Origin: Martelella lutilitoris
Lineage (GTDB): Bacteria > Pseudomonadota > Alphaproteobacteria > Rhizobiales > Rhizobiaceae
Reading direction: 5' to 3'
Assembly: GCF_005924265.1 (NCBI RefSeq)
Contig: NZ_VCLB01000008.1
Span: forward strand, 186,001 to 250,000
DNA length: 64,000 nucleotides
Of the stretch, positions 38,298 to 47,593 are shown one piece after another; the stretch's first letter is position 1; every line of letters starts with the position of its first letter. The position numbers and the translations under genes were made by a program. The notes beneath the pieces were generated by a model. The model saw only the letters and a program-made list of their open reading frames with translations, made no database searches and had not been told where the DNA came from.

Positions 38298-39710
38298 TCA
38301 GCAATCCACCACATTGACGGCAAGGCCGCCGGTGGAGGTCTCCTTGTATTTCTCATGCATGTCATTGCCCGTCTGGCGCATGGTCTCGATGCAATTGTCG
38401 AGCGGCACGAAATGGGTGCCGTCGCCCTTGAGCGCCAGCGAAGCGGCCGTCACCGCCTTGACCGCGCCCAGCGCATTGCGCTCGATACAGGGCACCTGCA
38501 CAAGGCCGGCAATGGGATCGCAGGTCATGCCAAGATGATGCTCGAGCGCGATCTCGGCAGCATTTTCCACCTGCTCCGGCGTGCCCCCCATGGCTGCTGC
38601 GAGCCCCGCCGCCGCCATGGCCGAGGCTGAGCCCACCTCGCCCTGGCAGCCGACTTCGGCGCCCGATATCGAGGCATTGGTCTTGATGATGCCGCCGATG
38701 GCTGCTGCCGTCAGAAGGAAGTCGCGCGTCGCCTCCTTTCCGCCCGTGTTCTGGAACTCGCGGAAATAGCGCAATGTCGCCGGCACGACGCCGGCCGCGC
38801 CATTGGTCGGCGCGGTGACAACCCGACCGCCTGCCGCATTCTCCTCGTTGACGGCCATGGCGAACATGGAAAGCCAGTCATTGGCCATCAGCGGGTCGAA
38901 TTGGTTGGAAAGCTTGGCCCTGGACAGCTTGTCATAAAGCTGGCCTGCGCGGCGGCGCACGTTCAGCCCGCCCGGCAGCACGCCCTCACCCTTGAGGCCC
39001 CGGTTGATGCAGCCATGCATGGCATCCCACAGCGCGTCCAGACCGGCATCGAGTTCGCCGCGCGTCATCCGCGCCTCCTCGTTGGCGCGCTTCATCGCGG
39101 CAATCGTCAGGCCGGAACGTTTGGCCATATCCAGCATTTCGGCGGCAGAGCGGAAGGGAAAAGGAATTGTGCCCTCATCGCTCTCGCCGGCGGGAAAGTC
39201 CTTCGCGTCCTTCCACGCCGTCAACTCCGTATCGGTCAGCACAAATCCGCCGCCGACGGAATAATAGACCTGCCGCAAGAGGATCGCCCCGTCGGCATTG
39301 AGCGCGTAAAAGGTCATGCCGTTTGCGTGGCCCGGCAGCGGCTCCTTCCTGTTGAAGATCACATCCGCCTCGCAGTCGAACGCATAGGACGGGTGGCCCG
39401 GGGGCTCGACGGCGCCCTTCTGCCGGATATCAGCGATGATCGCATCCATCCGGTCCGGATCGACCGTATCCGGACGCTCGCCGGCAAGCCCAAGGATGAC
39501 GGCGCGATCGCTGGCATGGCCGACGCCGGTGAAGGCGAGCGAACCATGGAGGCTGACGCGAAGATGCGAGACGACGGCGCCTGCCGGGCGCGGCCATTCG
39601 CTGGAGGCCAGCAGCGCCAGAAAGCGGTTGGCGGCCGACATCGGCCCCATCGTGTGCGAACTCGACGGCCCGATCCCGATCTTGAAGACCTCGAAAACCG
39701 ATAAGAACAT
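38298..39710 (-). CDS. sdaA: L-serine ammonia-lyase, iron-sulfur-dependent
   Basis: SdaA deaminates L-serine to pyruvate and ammonia. The 470-residue single-chain enzyme begins with the beta-domain motif [13 protein letters not shown], and the catalytic alpha domain carries the cysteines for the 4Fe-4S cluster ([26 protein letters not shown]) plus a C-terminal [12 protein letters not shown]. Length and order match the one-chain proteobacterial form. It lies upstream of the DUF1489 gene and is separated from the micro-ORF at 39913-40014 by a bidirectional terminator. Confidence 0.95.
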   Translation of the reverse strand: MFLSVFEVFKIGIGPSSSHTMGPMSAANRFLALLASSEWPRPAGAVVSHLRVSLHGSLAFTGVGHASDRAVILGLAGERPDTVDPDRMDAIIADIRQKGAVEPPGHPSYAFDCEADVIFNRKEPLPGHANGMTFYALNADGAILLRQVYYSVGGGFVLTDTELTAWKDAKDFPAGESDEGTIPFPFRSAAEMLDMAKRSGLTIAAMKRANEEARMTRGELDAGLDALWDAMHGCINRGLKGEGVLPGGLNVRRRAGQLYDKLSRAKLSNQFDPLMANDWLSMFAMAVNEENAAGGRVVTAPTNGAAGVVPATLRYFREFQNTGGKEATRDFLLTAAAIGGIIKTNASISGAEVGCQGEVGSASAMAAAGLAAAMGGTPEQVENAAEIALEHHLGMTCDPIAGLVQVPCIERNALGAVKAVTAASLALKGDGTHFVPLDNCIETMRQTGNDMHEKYKETSTGGLAVNVVDC

Positions 39711-39852
39711 TCCGGTCTCTCCATTGCCAAAAATGCTGCGTTCATTCTGTCATCTGGCGGCGCGGGCGGCAGGAAGGCGCGCGCCTCACCGACATGGTCG
39801 CACCTGATCGCGGCAGAAATCAATGCGAAGGAGAAAAACCGGGCGTCAAACG

Positions 39853-39891
39853 AAAACGACGGCGCCCTCTTGCAGGAACGCCGTCGTTTTT
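39853..39891. terminator. Bidirectional terminator downstream of the micro-ORF
   Basis: A perfect 9-bp stem (39856-39864 with 39879-39887) is flanked by AAAA and TTTTT, so it can act on both strands. On the minus strand it lies 22 bases after the stop of the 33-codon ORF. Confidence 0.82.
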
Positions 39892-39912
39892 ACGGAAAAT
39901 TCGATAGGCTGT

Positions 39913-40014
39913 TCAAACGGCGATGACGAGATACGCAATTCCGAGAACAGCACCAAAACCGATAACAGCCCGCAGGGTTACACCCCAGCAGGACTTGTGC
40001 GCGGTGTCTTCCAT
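39913..40014 (-). CDS. 33-residue predicted single-pass membrane micro-protein
   Basis: I do not recognise a family. The product of 33 residues starts MEDTAHKSCWG, followed by a hydrophobic stretch (VTLRAVIGFGAVLGIAYL, with one arginine) that could form a single membrane helix, and ends VIAV. A CGGAG ribosome site lies five bases before the ATG, and a strong terminator follows 22 bases after the stop. That combination makes a real gene likely. Small membrane proteins like this often modulate transporters or kinases, but no partner is evident here. Confidence 0.6.
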   Translation of the reverse strand: MEDTAHKSCWGVTLRAVIGFGAVLGIAYLVIAV

Positions 40015-40243
40015 AATAGCTCCGATTGTCTTGACCCCAGTGCGCCTATTGGGAGGATGCGCACCGATGGTTATCGCTTTATTAAACTGTCACAGAAACT
40101 GCAATGGGGGATGCGGAGAAATTTTGAAGATCGCCGCTTGCAAAGCCCCCGCGCTGTCGACACAACAGGAGTGACGCGACTGAGGGCCTCTCGCCAACCC
40201 CTTGTACGCGCCGGAAAAACGCATCGACCGAAGGCCGGGTTTC
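40015..40243. other. Divergent gap between micro-ORF and DUF599 gene
   Basis: The gap should contain promoters in both directions. The stretch around 40070-40100 is AT-richer. I see no further ORF or RNA element. Confidence 0.35.
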
Positions 40244-40957
40244 ATGACGGGCACCGATTTTCTCGCACTCAGTTTTTTTCTTCTCTGCTGGTTCGTATTC
40301 GACAGTTCGGTCAGCGGGCGGTTCAACCTGATCCGCCGCACGAGCCTCACCTCCGCCATGATGATCCACCGCAGGCGCTGGATGAAGACGGCGCTTTCGC
40401 GCGATCTGCGGATGATCGACACGCAGATCCTCTCCGGCCTGCAGAACGGAACCGCCTTCTTCGCCTCGACCTCGATCTTCGCCATCGGCGGCTGTTTCGC
40501 GCTGATGGGCGAGGCCGACCGGGCGCAGATGCTGTTCGAGGACCTGCCCGGCCTCATTCCCTCGACCCGGGCGGCATTCGAGATGAAGGCCGGCGGTCTT
40601 GCGGCGATCTTCGGCTATTCCTTCTTCAAATTCGGCTGGTCCTACCGCCTGTTCAATTACAACACCATCCTGTTCGGCGCGCTGCCGATGCGCAGCGACA
40701 CACCTGAAGGCGGCAAGGACATGGAGCGGATGGCCGAGCAGATCGCCGAGGTCAACATTATCGCCGCGCGCCACTTCAACACCGGGCTCAGAGCGATTTT
40801 CCTGTCGATCGGCTATCTTGGCTGGTTTCTCGGTCCTTATGCGTTCATGGCTACGACGGCCTTCGTGTTCATGATCCTGACGCGTCGCCAGTATTTTTCC
40901 GAGGCGCGCCGGACCATACTGGAAGCCACCCAAAGCGAAAGCGGAGAGACCGCATGA
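40244..40957 (+). CDS. DUF599 family membrane protein
   Basis: The 237-residue protein has four or five hydrophobic segments (residues about 5-25, 68-88, 118-135, 187-225) and the DUF599 family's conserved elements MMIHRRRWM, DTQILSGLQNGTAFFASTSI and GYSFFKFGWSYRLFNYN. Its function is unknown. The ATG at 40244 places a hydrophobic helix at the N-terminus; the open frame runs 14 codons further up. The last four bases overlap the start of the next gene (ATGA), showing translational coupling. Confidence 0.86.
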   Translation: MTGTDFLALSFFLLCWFVFDSSVSGRFNLIRRTSLTSAMMIHRRRWMKTALSRDLRMIDTQILSGLQNGTAFFASTSIFAIGGCFALMGEADRAQMLFEDLPGLIPSTRAAFEMKAGGLAAIFGYSFFKFGWSYRLFNYNTILFGALPMRSDTPEGGKDMERMAEQIAEVNIIAARHFNTGLRAIFLSIGYLGWFLGPYAFMATTAFVFMILTRRQYFSEARRTILEATQSESGETA

Positions 40958-41889
40958 ACGAGAAGACGACGCCTGCGACGAAGAGCCGGCGCATCCATGC
41001 GATTGATGCCGCACGCGGGATCGCGCTGATCGCCATGGCGATCTATCATTTCGTCTGGGACCTCGATTTTTTCGGCTATGTCTCCCCCGGCCTGTCGACG
41101 CGCGGCGGCTGGGCGATCTTCGCTCATCTGGACGCGGCCAGCTTCCTGTTCCTGGCCGGTTACAGCCTGTGGATGGCCCATGGCGCTTCGTTGAGGCCGC
41201 GATCCTTCCTGAGGCGGCTCGCCATCTTGGCGGCCGCCAGCCTCGCGATCACAGCGGTCTCGTTCTTCGCCACGCCCGACGCCATCATCTATTTCGGCAT
41301 CCTCCACATCATCGCAGTCGCCTCGGTGATCGGCCTTCTGTTCCGCAGGGTGCCGGCCGTCATCACCCTCGTGATTGCCGCAATCGCCCTGCTTGCGCCC
41401 CATCTCGTCAGGTTCGACGCGCTTGATCCGCGCTATCTCGCCTGGATCGGCATGGCGGCCCACCCCTACCCCTCGAGCGATTATGTGCCGCTGCTGCCGT
41501 GGATTGCGCCCTTCCTCGCCGGGTTCGCCGCCTCGAAGCTCACGCTGTCCTGGCTGAGGCGGCAGAAACAGCTACCGGCGACGGAAAACCCACTGACCTT
41601 TCTCGGCCGTCACAGCCTGATCTTCTATCTCGTCCACCAGCCTGTGCTCTACGGCCTCGTCTATGTCGCGACGCTGGTGGCCCCGCCAAACCCGGCGCCG
41701 GCCTATCTCTCCGGCTGTCAGGCTGCGTGCGAACAGACGGACGAGGCGGGCTTCTGCCGCTCCTATTGCGCCTGCACGCTCGACGCGCTGGAACAGGAGG
41801 GCCTGCTGGCGCCGCTGATGCGCAACCAGACCACGGACAAGGACGCGGTCGCGCTCGGCCGGATCGCGATGTCCTGCAGCATTCGGTAG
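40954..41889 (+). CDS. DUF1624 / heparan-alpha-glucosaminide N-acetyltransferase-like membrane protein
   Basis: The 311-residue protein has about eight membrane helices and belongs to the DUF1624 acyltransferase group: RRIHAIDAARGIALIAMAIYH at the N-terminus with the conserved histidine, FLFLAGYSLW, and GRHSLIFYLVHQPVLYG at the C-terminal side. The family is thought to move acyl groups across the membrane. A cysteine-rich segment (CQAACEQTDEAGFCRSYCAC) near the C-terminus is unusual and may form disulfides in the periplasm. The start overlaps the DUF599 stop by four bases. Confidence 0.86.
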   Translation: MNEKTTPATKSRRIHAIDAARGIALIAMAIYHFVWDLDFFGYVSPGLSTRGGWAIFAHLDAASFLFLAGYSLWMAHGASLRPRSFLRRLAILAAASLAITAVSFFATPDAIIYFGILHIIAVASVIGLLFRRVPAVITLVIAAIALLAPHLVRFDALDPRYLAWIGMAAHPYPSSDYVPLLPWIAPFLAGFAASKLTLSWLRRQKQLPATENPLTFLGRHSLIFYLVHQPVLYGLVYVATLVAPPNPAPAYLSGCQAACEQTDEAGFCRSYCACTLDALEQEGLLAPLMRNQTTDKDAVALGRIAMSCSIR

Positions 41890-41928
41890 GATTGTCGGAG
41901 GAGAGGCCGTAAGGACGGCCGGGAGGGA

Positions 41929-42318
41929 TCAGGTGCCGACGCCGATTTCGGCGAGACGGGCCAGGCAGGTCTCTTCGGCGATGTCGAGTTCGCTCATCAT
42001 CTCGTCAATGTCGCGGCGCTTCTGGCGCAGGTCGTCGCGCCGCGACTTGATTTCGTTCATGGTCTGCTTCAGCTGGTCGATCTCGGTTGGCGGGCGATGG
42101 AACAGGTTCTGCATGTCCCTGATCTCGGCAAGCGTTAGCCCGATACGACGGCTGCGAAGGATTTCCTTGATCAGCACGCGCTCATTCTCGCTGTAAAGCC
42201 GCGTGCGTCCGCGCCTCTCGGGCTGCAGCAGTCCCTCATCCTCGTAGAATCTGAGGGTCCGGGTGGATACCCCGAATTCGCGCGTAAGTTCTGTAATCGA
42301 GTAAAATCTCTTCTGCAC
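41929..42318 (-). CDS. MerR family transcriptional regulator
   Basis: The 129-residue protein has the MerR-type N-terminal winged helix (YSITELTREFGVSTRTLRFYEDEGLL, then RRGRTRLYSENE) and a long C-terminal coiled coil (about residues 78-120) for dimerisation. No cysteines of a metal-binding type occur except a single one near the end, so the effector is probably not mercury or copper. It is close behind mgtE (49 bases) on the same strand. An ACGTTT/AAACGT inverted repeat (42330-42335, 42354-42359) between them may be an autoregulatory operator. Confidence 0.88.
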   Translation of the reverse strand: MQKRFYSITELTREFGVSTRTLRFYEDEGLLQPERRGRTRLYSENERVLIKEILRSRRIGLTLAEIRDMQNLFHRPPTEIDQLKQTMNEIKSRRDDLRQKRRDIDEMMSELDIAEETCLARLAEIGVGT

Positions 42319-42367
42319 AATGCGCCCCGACGTTTATTTTTGTTTGGTTTGAAAAACGTTTATGAAA

Positions 42368-43783
42368 CTAGATGTTAAACCACCAAGTCGCAATTCCCAA
42401 GAACGAGAAAAAGCCGATGACGTCAGTGGTTGTGGTCACGAAAACGGACGAAGAAATGGCAGGATCGGCGCCAGCTCGGTCAAGAAGAAGAGGAATCAGA
42501 ATGCCGGCCATGGCGGCGGCGAACATGTTAATGATCATGGCAGCGGCCACAACTCCTCCGAGTTGCGGGTTGTCAAACCAGTAACCGGCAACTAACGCGA
42601 TCAACAATGCAAAGACGACGCCGTTGAACAGGCCGACGCCGGCCTCCCTGCGGATAATGCGCGCTGCGTTGTAGATGTCGAGATCGCGGGTGGCGAGCGC
42701 GCGCACCGTTACCGTCATCGTTTGGGTGCCGGCATTGCCCCCCATCGAGGCGACGACCGGCATCAGTACGGCAAGGGCGATCATCTGGCCGATTGATTCG
42801 TCGAAAAGGCCGATGACGCTCGCGGACATGAAGGCCGTGCCCATATTGATCAGAAGCCAGCCGAAACGCGAGCGCACCGCCCTGACGACATTGTCGGAGA
42901 GTTCCTCGTCGCCGACGCCGCCGAGGCGCTTGATGTCCTCATCCGCCTCTTCGTGAATGACGTCAACGACATCGTCGATCGTGAGCACGCCGACGAGACG
43001 GCCGTTATTGTCGACCACGGCAGCAGACAGAAGGTCGTATTGTTCAAAGACCTGGGCAGCCTCCTCCTGATCGAGTTCGGCATCGATCGGATGGTTGGTC
43101 TCGCGCATGATCGTCTCGATCTTCACCTGGCGCTTGGTGCGCAGGATGCTGTCGAGATCGACCGCGCCGAGCAACCGGAAGGTCGGATCGACCACGAAGA
43201 TCTGCGAGAAGGAATCAGGCAGGTCGTCGTCCTCGCGCATGTAGTCGATGGTCTGGCCGACGGTCCAGAACGGCGGCACCGCCACAAATTCCGTCTGCAT
43301 GCGCCGGCCGGCCGAACTCTCGGGATAATCGAGCGAGCGCGTCAGCCTGATCCGCTCGGTAAACGGCAGTTTCGAGAGGATATTCTCGCGCTCTTCGTCC
43401 TCGAGGTCTTCGAGGATATAGACCGCGTCGTCCGAATCGAGAGCGCTCAGCGCGCTGACGAGCTGTTCGGAGGGCAGCGATTCGATGATGTCGAGGCGGA
43501 TCGCCTCGTCGACCTCGGTCAGCGCCGTCAGGTCAAATTCGTCGCCGAGCAGGCGCACCAGTTCGGGCCGGCTTTCGTAATCGAGCGCCTCGATGACGTC
43601 GCCGAGCTCGGATTCGTGCAGGCTCGCCACCTCTTCGCGCAGATAGGCGGTATTGCCCTCGGCGATTGCCTGCTGGACGCCAGCGAGGAACTCGGCGCTG
43701 ACCGCCCCTTCCTCGCTGTAGATATCGTCGATCTGCTCGCGCGCTTCGGTCTCGTTCAGCACTTCTTCATCCAGATGGCTCAT
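42368..43783 (-). CDS. mgtE: Magnesium transporter MgtE
   Basis: MgtE is a magnesium channel/transporter gated by intracellular Mg. The 471-residue protein has the N-terminal superhelical MgtE_N domain (LHESELGDVIEALDYESRPELVRLL), two CBS domains (about residues 145-270, with YDLLSAAVVDNNGRLVGVLTIDDV) and five membrane helices at the C-terminus (GNAGTQTMTV in the pore). The ATG at 43783 gives MSHLDEEV; an in-frame TTG at 43807 is the alternative. It is followed by the MerR gene. Confidence 0.93.
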   Translation of the reverse strand: MSHLDEEVLNETEAREQIDDIYSEEGAVSAEFLAGVQQAIAEGNTAYLREEVASLHESELGDVIEALDYESRPELVRLLGDEFDLTALTEVDEAIRLDIIESLPSEQLVSALSALDSDDAVYILEDLEDEERENILSKLPFTERIRLTRSLDYPESSAGRRMQTEFVAVPPFWTVGQTIDYMREDDDLPDSFSQIFVVDPTFRLLGAVDLDSILRTKRQVKIETIMRETNHPIDAELDQEEAAQVFEQYDLLSAAVVDNNGRLVGVLTIDDVVDVIHEEADEDIKRLGGVGDEELSDNVVRAVRSRFGWLLINMGTAFMSASVIGLFDESIGQMIALAVLMPVVASMGGNAGTQTMTVTVRALATRDLDIYNAARIIRREAGVGLFNGVVFALLIALVAGYWFDNPQLGGVVAAAMIINMFAAAMAGILIPLLLDRAGADPAISSSVFVTTTTDVIGFFSFLGIATWWFNI

Positions 43784-43839
43784 TTTGGGAAACCTTTCTG
43801 TCAGCAACGCGACCCTTTACGCGCGGTTCCGCCCGCGCT

Positions 43840-43930
43840 CATCTCTTAGAGCGTTTCACACGGAAATGAAATCGCTTCGGGGCAACCTTTTGATGACAAA
43901 CAAGAACAGCGAAATCGTGTTCTCCGGCGC
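43840..43930. repeat. TAGAGC-type intergenic repeat
   Basis: The sequence TTAGAGCGTTTC at about 43846 repeats the opening of the element after parE (TAGAGCATTTC at 6441). It is followed by interrupted palindromic sequence containing GAAATCG. It lies in the mgtE upstream region. Confidence 0.4.
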
Positions 43931-44070
43931 GACGAAGCAATCTGTTGAATGGCAAATCTTTTTTGTTAACATTTTTCGAGGACGCACCGCGGTCGCCGTA
44001 ACAAAGCCTGCAGGTGACCAGCCTTTGATCTCTATTGCCCGGCGAAACAACCGCACGATGTGGACTTTCC

Positions 44071-44406
44071 ATGGCTCAACAGTCCTTGCCCGCAACATCG
44101 CCGACGGGCTTGCATGCACGTCTCGATCGATCCGTCGCCAACAATGCAGCAAGCCGTTTGACTATCGGAGGCACGGCTCCTATCACAGATTACAAGCAGG
44201 CGGGAATACGACCCGTGACGTCCGCGCAGTCTGCCGCGCGTGGCGACAACAAGAAGCGGCAGGCAGCCGCGGGCAAGGTGCGACGCCGGCGGATTGTCCC
44301 CGACCTCGGTGACCGGCGGAGGCGTGGGGCGAGACAGGCAACAGGGGAGCTTGCGATGCGATCAAAAGCCGTTTCTTTTCTGCGGGTCATTGAATGGCGC
44401 TGCTGA
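44071..44406 (+). CDS. Possible small basic protein upstream of the GGDEF-EAL gene
   Basis: This open frame of 111 codons ends 13 bases inside the following GGDEF-EAL gene in another frame. It is rich in Ala, Arg and Lys (KVRRRRIVPD, DRRRRG), without a recognisable domain, and its codon bias is only moderate. I report it because it would otherwise leave a 600-base region without a gene; it may simply be leader sequence. Confidence 0.2.
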   Translation: MAQQSLPATSPTGLHARLDRSVANNAASRLTIGGTAPITDYKQAGIRPVTSAQSAARGDNKKRQAAAGKVRRRRIVPDLGDRRRRGARQATGELAMRSKAVSFLRVIEWRC

Positions 44407-46979
44407 AGAACGCCAGCATACCACGCGACAGGCGTTCGACGATCAGGCTCTACACGGCCCTGACGATCCTGTTCTTTGCGACGTTGGCTGCGGGAACGGT
44501 ATTCGGTGGGCTGGCCGTTCGCGATGCGATCCGCCAGGAGCGCCAGGAACAGGCCGAAGCCCGGGCCGAAGGCTTCGCCAAGGCGCTGAAATCGGTTCTC
44601 AAGTTGACCGACAATGTCGGCCAGGCGCTTGCCGAGAGTTTCGACGAGGGTGGCCTTGAGGGCTATGACACATCCGTTGACACCTATCTGGCCTCCGCGC
44701 CGTGGACGAAGGCAGTCATCCTCAACCGCGACGACGCCACACGCGTTTCGCCGCAGGACCTTTCGGCCACCATGCGCGAGCTTCCGGTTCCCGCCGAGGA
44801 TGTTGACCAGCGAAAGATCTTCGGGCCCTTCAGGCTGCCGAACGGAGAACGGATCCTCGTCTATCGCTATGTGTTCGATGCGGGAAACATGGAACTCGTC
44901 GTCGGCTTCGAGGCGATCCTCGAGGCTGTCGGCCTTCTGGAGCTTGAGGAGACGACCCAGCTCAGCGTCACGACCGTTGCCGCACCGGGCCCCGACGATC
45001 GCGCCGTCGCCGGCGAAAGCGACCTCCCCGTGGAGGACGCGATCCGGCAGGACGTGCGCGTCGACAACGCGACATGGACGATCAGCGTAGCGCCGCGCGC
45101 GCTTTCGGATGGCCTGTTCGACTGGGGCCGGGCGTTCCGGCTCGCCGGCGGCTTACTGGTCCTGATGTTTGTCGCGCCCTTCATCGCCTTGCTGCTCCTG
45201 TTCCGCGCGCGTCTCAGGGACAATATCAATATCCGCCGCAGCATGATGGCCGTCGACAACCTTTCGCGCCATCTCGACGTTGCCCTCAATGCTTCGAATA
45301 TCGGGCTTTGGGAACATGATCTGGAAACCGACATCCAGATCTGGGACGACCAGATCCTGAGGATCTACGGCATTGAGGGAGAGAGCCATGTTCAGACGTT
45401 CGAGAGCTGGCGCGCCAGGCTGCATCCCGACGACCAGGAACGCTTCCGCCGTTTCAGCTGGGAGGACGCGGAGAACGAGAACGGTTTCCTGACCGAATAC
45501 CGCATCATCACGCCCGAGGGGCAGGAGAGGACCATTCGCTCTGCCGGCAACGCCTATCGCGATGCCGACGGCAAGCGCAAATTTGTCGGCGTCAACTGGG
45601 ATGTTTCCGCCGACAAGGCGCTGCAGGAGGCGCTGGCGGACGCCAAGGCAAGGGCGGAAGAACAGAATGTCGCGCTGGAAGAGGCCCGCGCCCGCATGGA
45701 AGAGATCGCCCTGCAGGACACGTTGACGGGCATACCCAACCGACGTCATTTCGAAAAGCGACTGGCAGCCGCCCAGGGCGGCGGCGCCATGCCGGAAGGC
45801 ATGAACATCGTGCTGATCGACCTTGACGGGTTCAAGACCATCAACGACACGATGGGACATTTCTTCGGCGACGACGTTCTGCGCTACGCGGCCGAAACAT
45901 TCATGAAGAACCTCGGCCCCGACGACTTCCTGGCGCGCACCGGCGGCGACGAGTTCGTCGCCCTGATGCCGGCGACCAGCGATGTCGAGGCCTTCGCGAC
46001 AACCGTCACCGCCGCTTTCTCCAAGCCGCTGCGCATTGACGGACGCTCCTGCCGCCTGGGCGTCAGTCTCGGCATTGCCACGGCCGAGGATTCCGCCGAT
46101 ACGGCTTCGGACCTCCTGATCAAGGCGGACCTTGCGCTCTACGAGGCCAAGAACCGCGGGCGCGGGCGCACGGTGAACTATACCAGCAACCTGATGGCCA
46201 AGACCTTCTCGTTGAAACGTCTGGCCGACGAGCTGCAGGAGGCTGTCGAGAACGGAGAGATCATCGCCCACTACCAGCCGATCTTCGATGTCAGGACGTC
46301 AGCGATCATCGGCGTTGAAGCGCTCGTCCGCTGGCAGCATCCGCGACGGGGCGTGTTGGAGCCCAAGGCCTTTCTCGATGTGGCCGAGCAACTCGGCCTG
46401 CTGCATGCGATCGATGACACTGTCTTCAGGAAGGCGGTCGCGGTCATCGACCACGCCAAAGCGGCGGGCGTTCCGCTTCCCGGCATCTCGGTCAACATCT
46501 CCTCGCAGCGCCTTCGCGACCCGCTGCTGCTCGACCAACTCGCCTCGTTTGACCTTCCGCCGGGCACGGTTCATTTCGAACTGCTGGAGTCGATCCCCTT
46601 CGACCGGCCCGATACCGCATTGATCAAGACGGTCAATGCCATCAGGAAACTCGGCATCGGCATCGATCTTGATGACTTCGGCTCGGGCTATGCCTCGCTC
46701 GTCGGCCTCAACCAGGTGCGCCCCGACCGGCTGAAGATTGCGGGCCAGCTGATTGCACCGATCACCGGATCGGAGGAGAGCCTCCAGATCGTCGAGACGA
46801 TTGTGCGCATCGCGCGGACCTTCAACATCGGCGTCATCTGCGAGGGCGTGACCTCGAAGGCGCACTACAAGAAGCTGGAAGCGCTCGGCTGCTTCCTGCA
46901 GCAGGGCTACTATTTCTCGCGCCCGATGGATGAGGACCAGTTCATCGCCTTCATGCGCACGCGCAACGGCCTCGACTGA
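44394..46979 (+). CDS. Membrane GGDEF-EAL protein with CHASE-like sensor and PAS domain
   Basis: This 861-residue protein is predicted to control c-di-GMP. It has a first membrane helix (about 17-40), a periplasmic region of about 200 residues, a second helix (about 245-268), a PAS domain (about 290-405), a short coiled coil, GGDEF (about 435-595, with intact GGDEF at 517) and EAL (about 610-850, with EAL at 642, ELLES and DDFGSGY). Both catalytic signatures are intact, so it may make or degrade c-di-GMP. The PAS and periplasmic parts probably sense a signal. Its EAL domain is a paralogue of the truncated gene at the left edge. The ribosome site is weak. Confidence 0.92.
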   Translation: MALLKNASIPRDRRSTIRLYTALTILFFATLAAGTVFGGLAVRDAIRQERQEQAEARAEGFAKALKSVLKLTDNVGQALAESFDEGGLEGYDTSVDTYLASAPWTKAVILNRDDATRVSPQDLSATMRELPVPAEDVDQRKIFGPFRLPNGERILVYRYVFDAGNMELVVGFEAILEAVGLLELEETTQLSVTTVAAPGPDDRAVAGESDLPVEDAIRQDVRVDNATWTISVAPRALSDGLFDWGRAFRLAGGLLVLMFVAPFIALLLLFRARLRDNINIRRSMMAVDNLSRHLDVALNASNIGLWEHDLETDIQIWDDQILRIYGIEGESHVQTFESWRARLHPDDQERFRRFSWEDAENENGFLTEYRIITPEGQERTIRSAGNAYRDADGKRKFVGVNWDVSADKALQEALADAKARAEEQNVALEEARARMEEIALQDTLTGIPNRRHFEKRLAAAQGGGAMPEGMNIVLIDLDGFKTINDTMGHFFGDDVLRYAAETFMKNLGPDDFLARTGGDEFVALMPATSDVEAFATTVTAAFSKPLRIDGRSCRLGVSLGIATAEDSADTASDLLIKADLALYEAKNRGRGRTVNYTSNLMAKTFSLKRLADELQEAVENGEIIAHYQPIFDVRTSAIIGVEALVRWQHPRRGVLEPKAFLDVAEQLGLLHAIDDTVFRKAVAVIDHAKAAGVPLPGISVNISSQRLRDPLLLDQLASFDLPPGTVHFELLESIPFDRPDTALIKTVNAIRKLGIGIDLDDFGSGYASLVGLNQVRPDRLKIAGQLIAPITGSEESLQIVETIVRIARTFNIGVICEGVTSKAHYKKLEALGCFLQQGYYFSRPMDEDQFIAFMRTRNGLD

Positions 46980-47174
46980 TCGAGCCGACGCTCCCTAATT
47001 CTTCGGCAGAGAAGACGCCGCGAGACATGCGGCATGCGCCGAGCGCATACCTTGTATGCCGAGATGGCACTGCAAATTTCCGGCTCGGACGCGTATATAA
47101 GGATCAACAGAGTGATTGAGCAGAGATCAAAACGGTTTGACAGAAGCTCAGTGACTTGGCCCGGTCCCCGGGTT

Positions 47175-47306
47175 TGAAATTCGAAGCCGCGCACTCCTCC
47201 TCCTCCGAGCGCGCTTCGATGGGTTGACGACGCTCCTCCTCCCAGTCGTCGACCAACGCAAATGACGCTCACCGGATCCTCCTCCCCCGGTGAGCGTTAT
47301 TTTTTT
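47175..47306 (+). ncRNA. Alpha-r14 (NfeR1-type) small RNA with three anti-Shine-Dalgarno loops
   Basis: Three consecutive hairpins are visible. Hairpin 1 pairs 47181-47192 with 47209-47219 and has a CTCC-repeat loop (47193-47208). Hairpin 2 pairs 47222-47231 with 47245-47254 and exposes CCTCCTCCC (47235-47243). Hairpin 3 pairs 47265-47275 with 47287-47297, exposes CCTCCTCCC (47278-47286) and runs into TATTTTTTT, forming the terminator. Exposed CCUCCUCCC loops in successive hairpins define the rhizobial alpha-r14 family, whose S. meliloti member NfeR1 represses ABC-transporter and other mRNAs by covering ribosome sites. The 5' end is estimated; a TTGACA lies upstream at 47137. Confidence 0.85.
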
Positions 47307-47593
47307 GTGCGATGCACACTCCCGATCCAACCCATTGCGCATCCCAGTCTTGTGAAACCGGTCTCGCCCATTGTCCGATGACGCCCGGAATTCACGACAC
47401 GTATCAACCTTTCAATAGCGATTCTGCTCGCTGTCGCAGCGTTTACAGACCCTCTCCCGCATTGCCATGCGCGAAACGCATAGCGGCTTTACCGCAAACC
47501 CACTGACCGAGACCGAAGGCAAGGACTATATCCCGGTCATCAGAGATTGAGGCGCAGGAAATCGAAGCGCCGCAGCAAACAGGAGAGAGTAAT
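47307..47593. other. Leader region of the first DUF1127 gene
   Basis: This 287-base gap follows the small RNA. I see no strong ORF with a ribosome site; a 27-codon frame at 47467-47550 lacks one. The region probably holds the promoter of the DUF1127 gene, but no clear hexamer pair stands out. Confidence 0.35.

Noticed and set aside
47467-47550. 27-codon ORF ending before the first DUF1127 gene
   Set aside because: No ribosome site and no terminator of its own; probably leader sequence.
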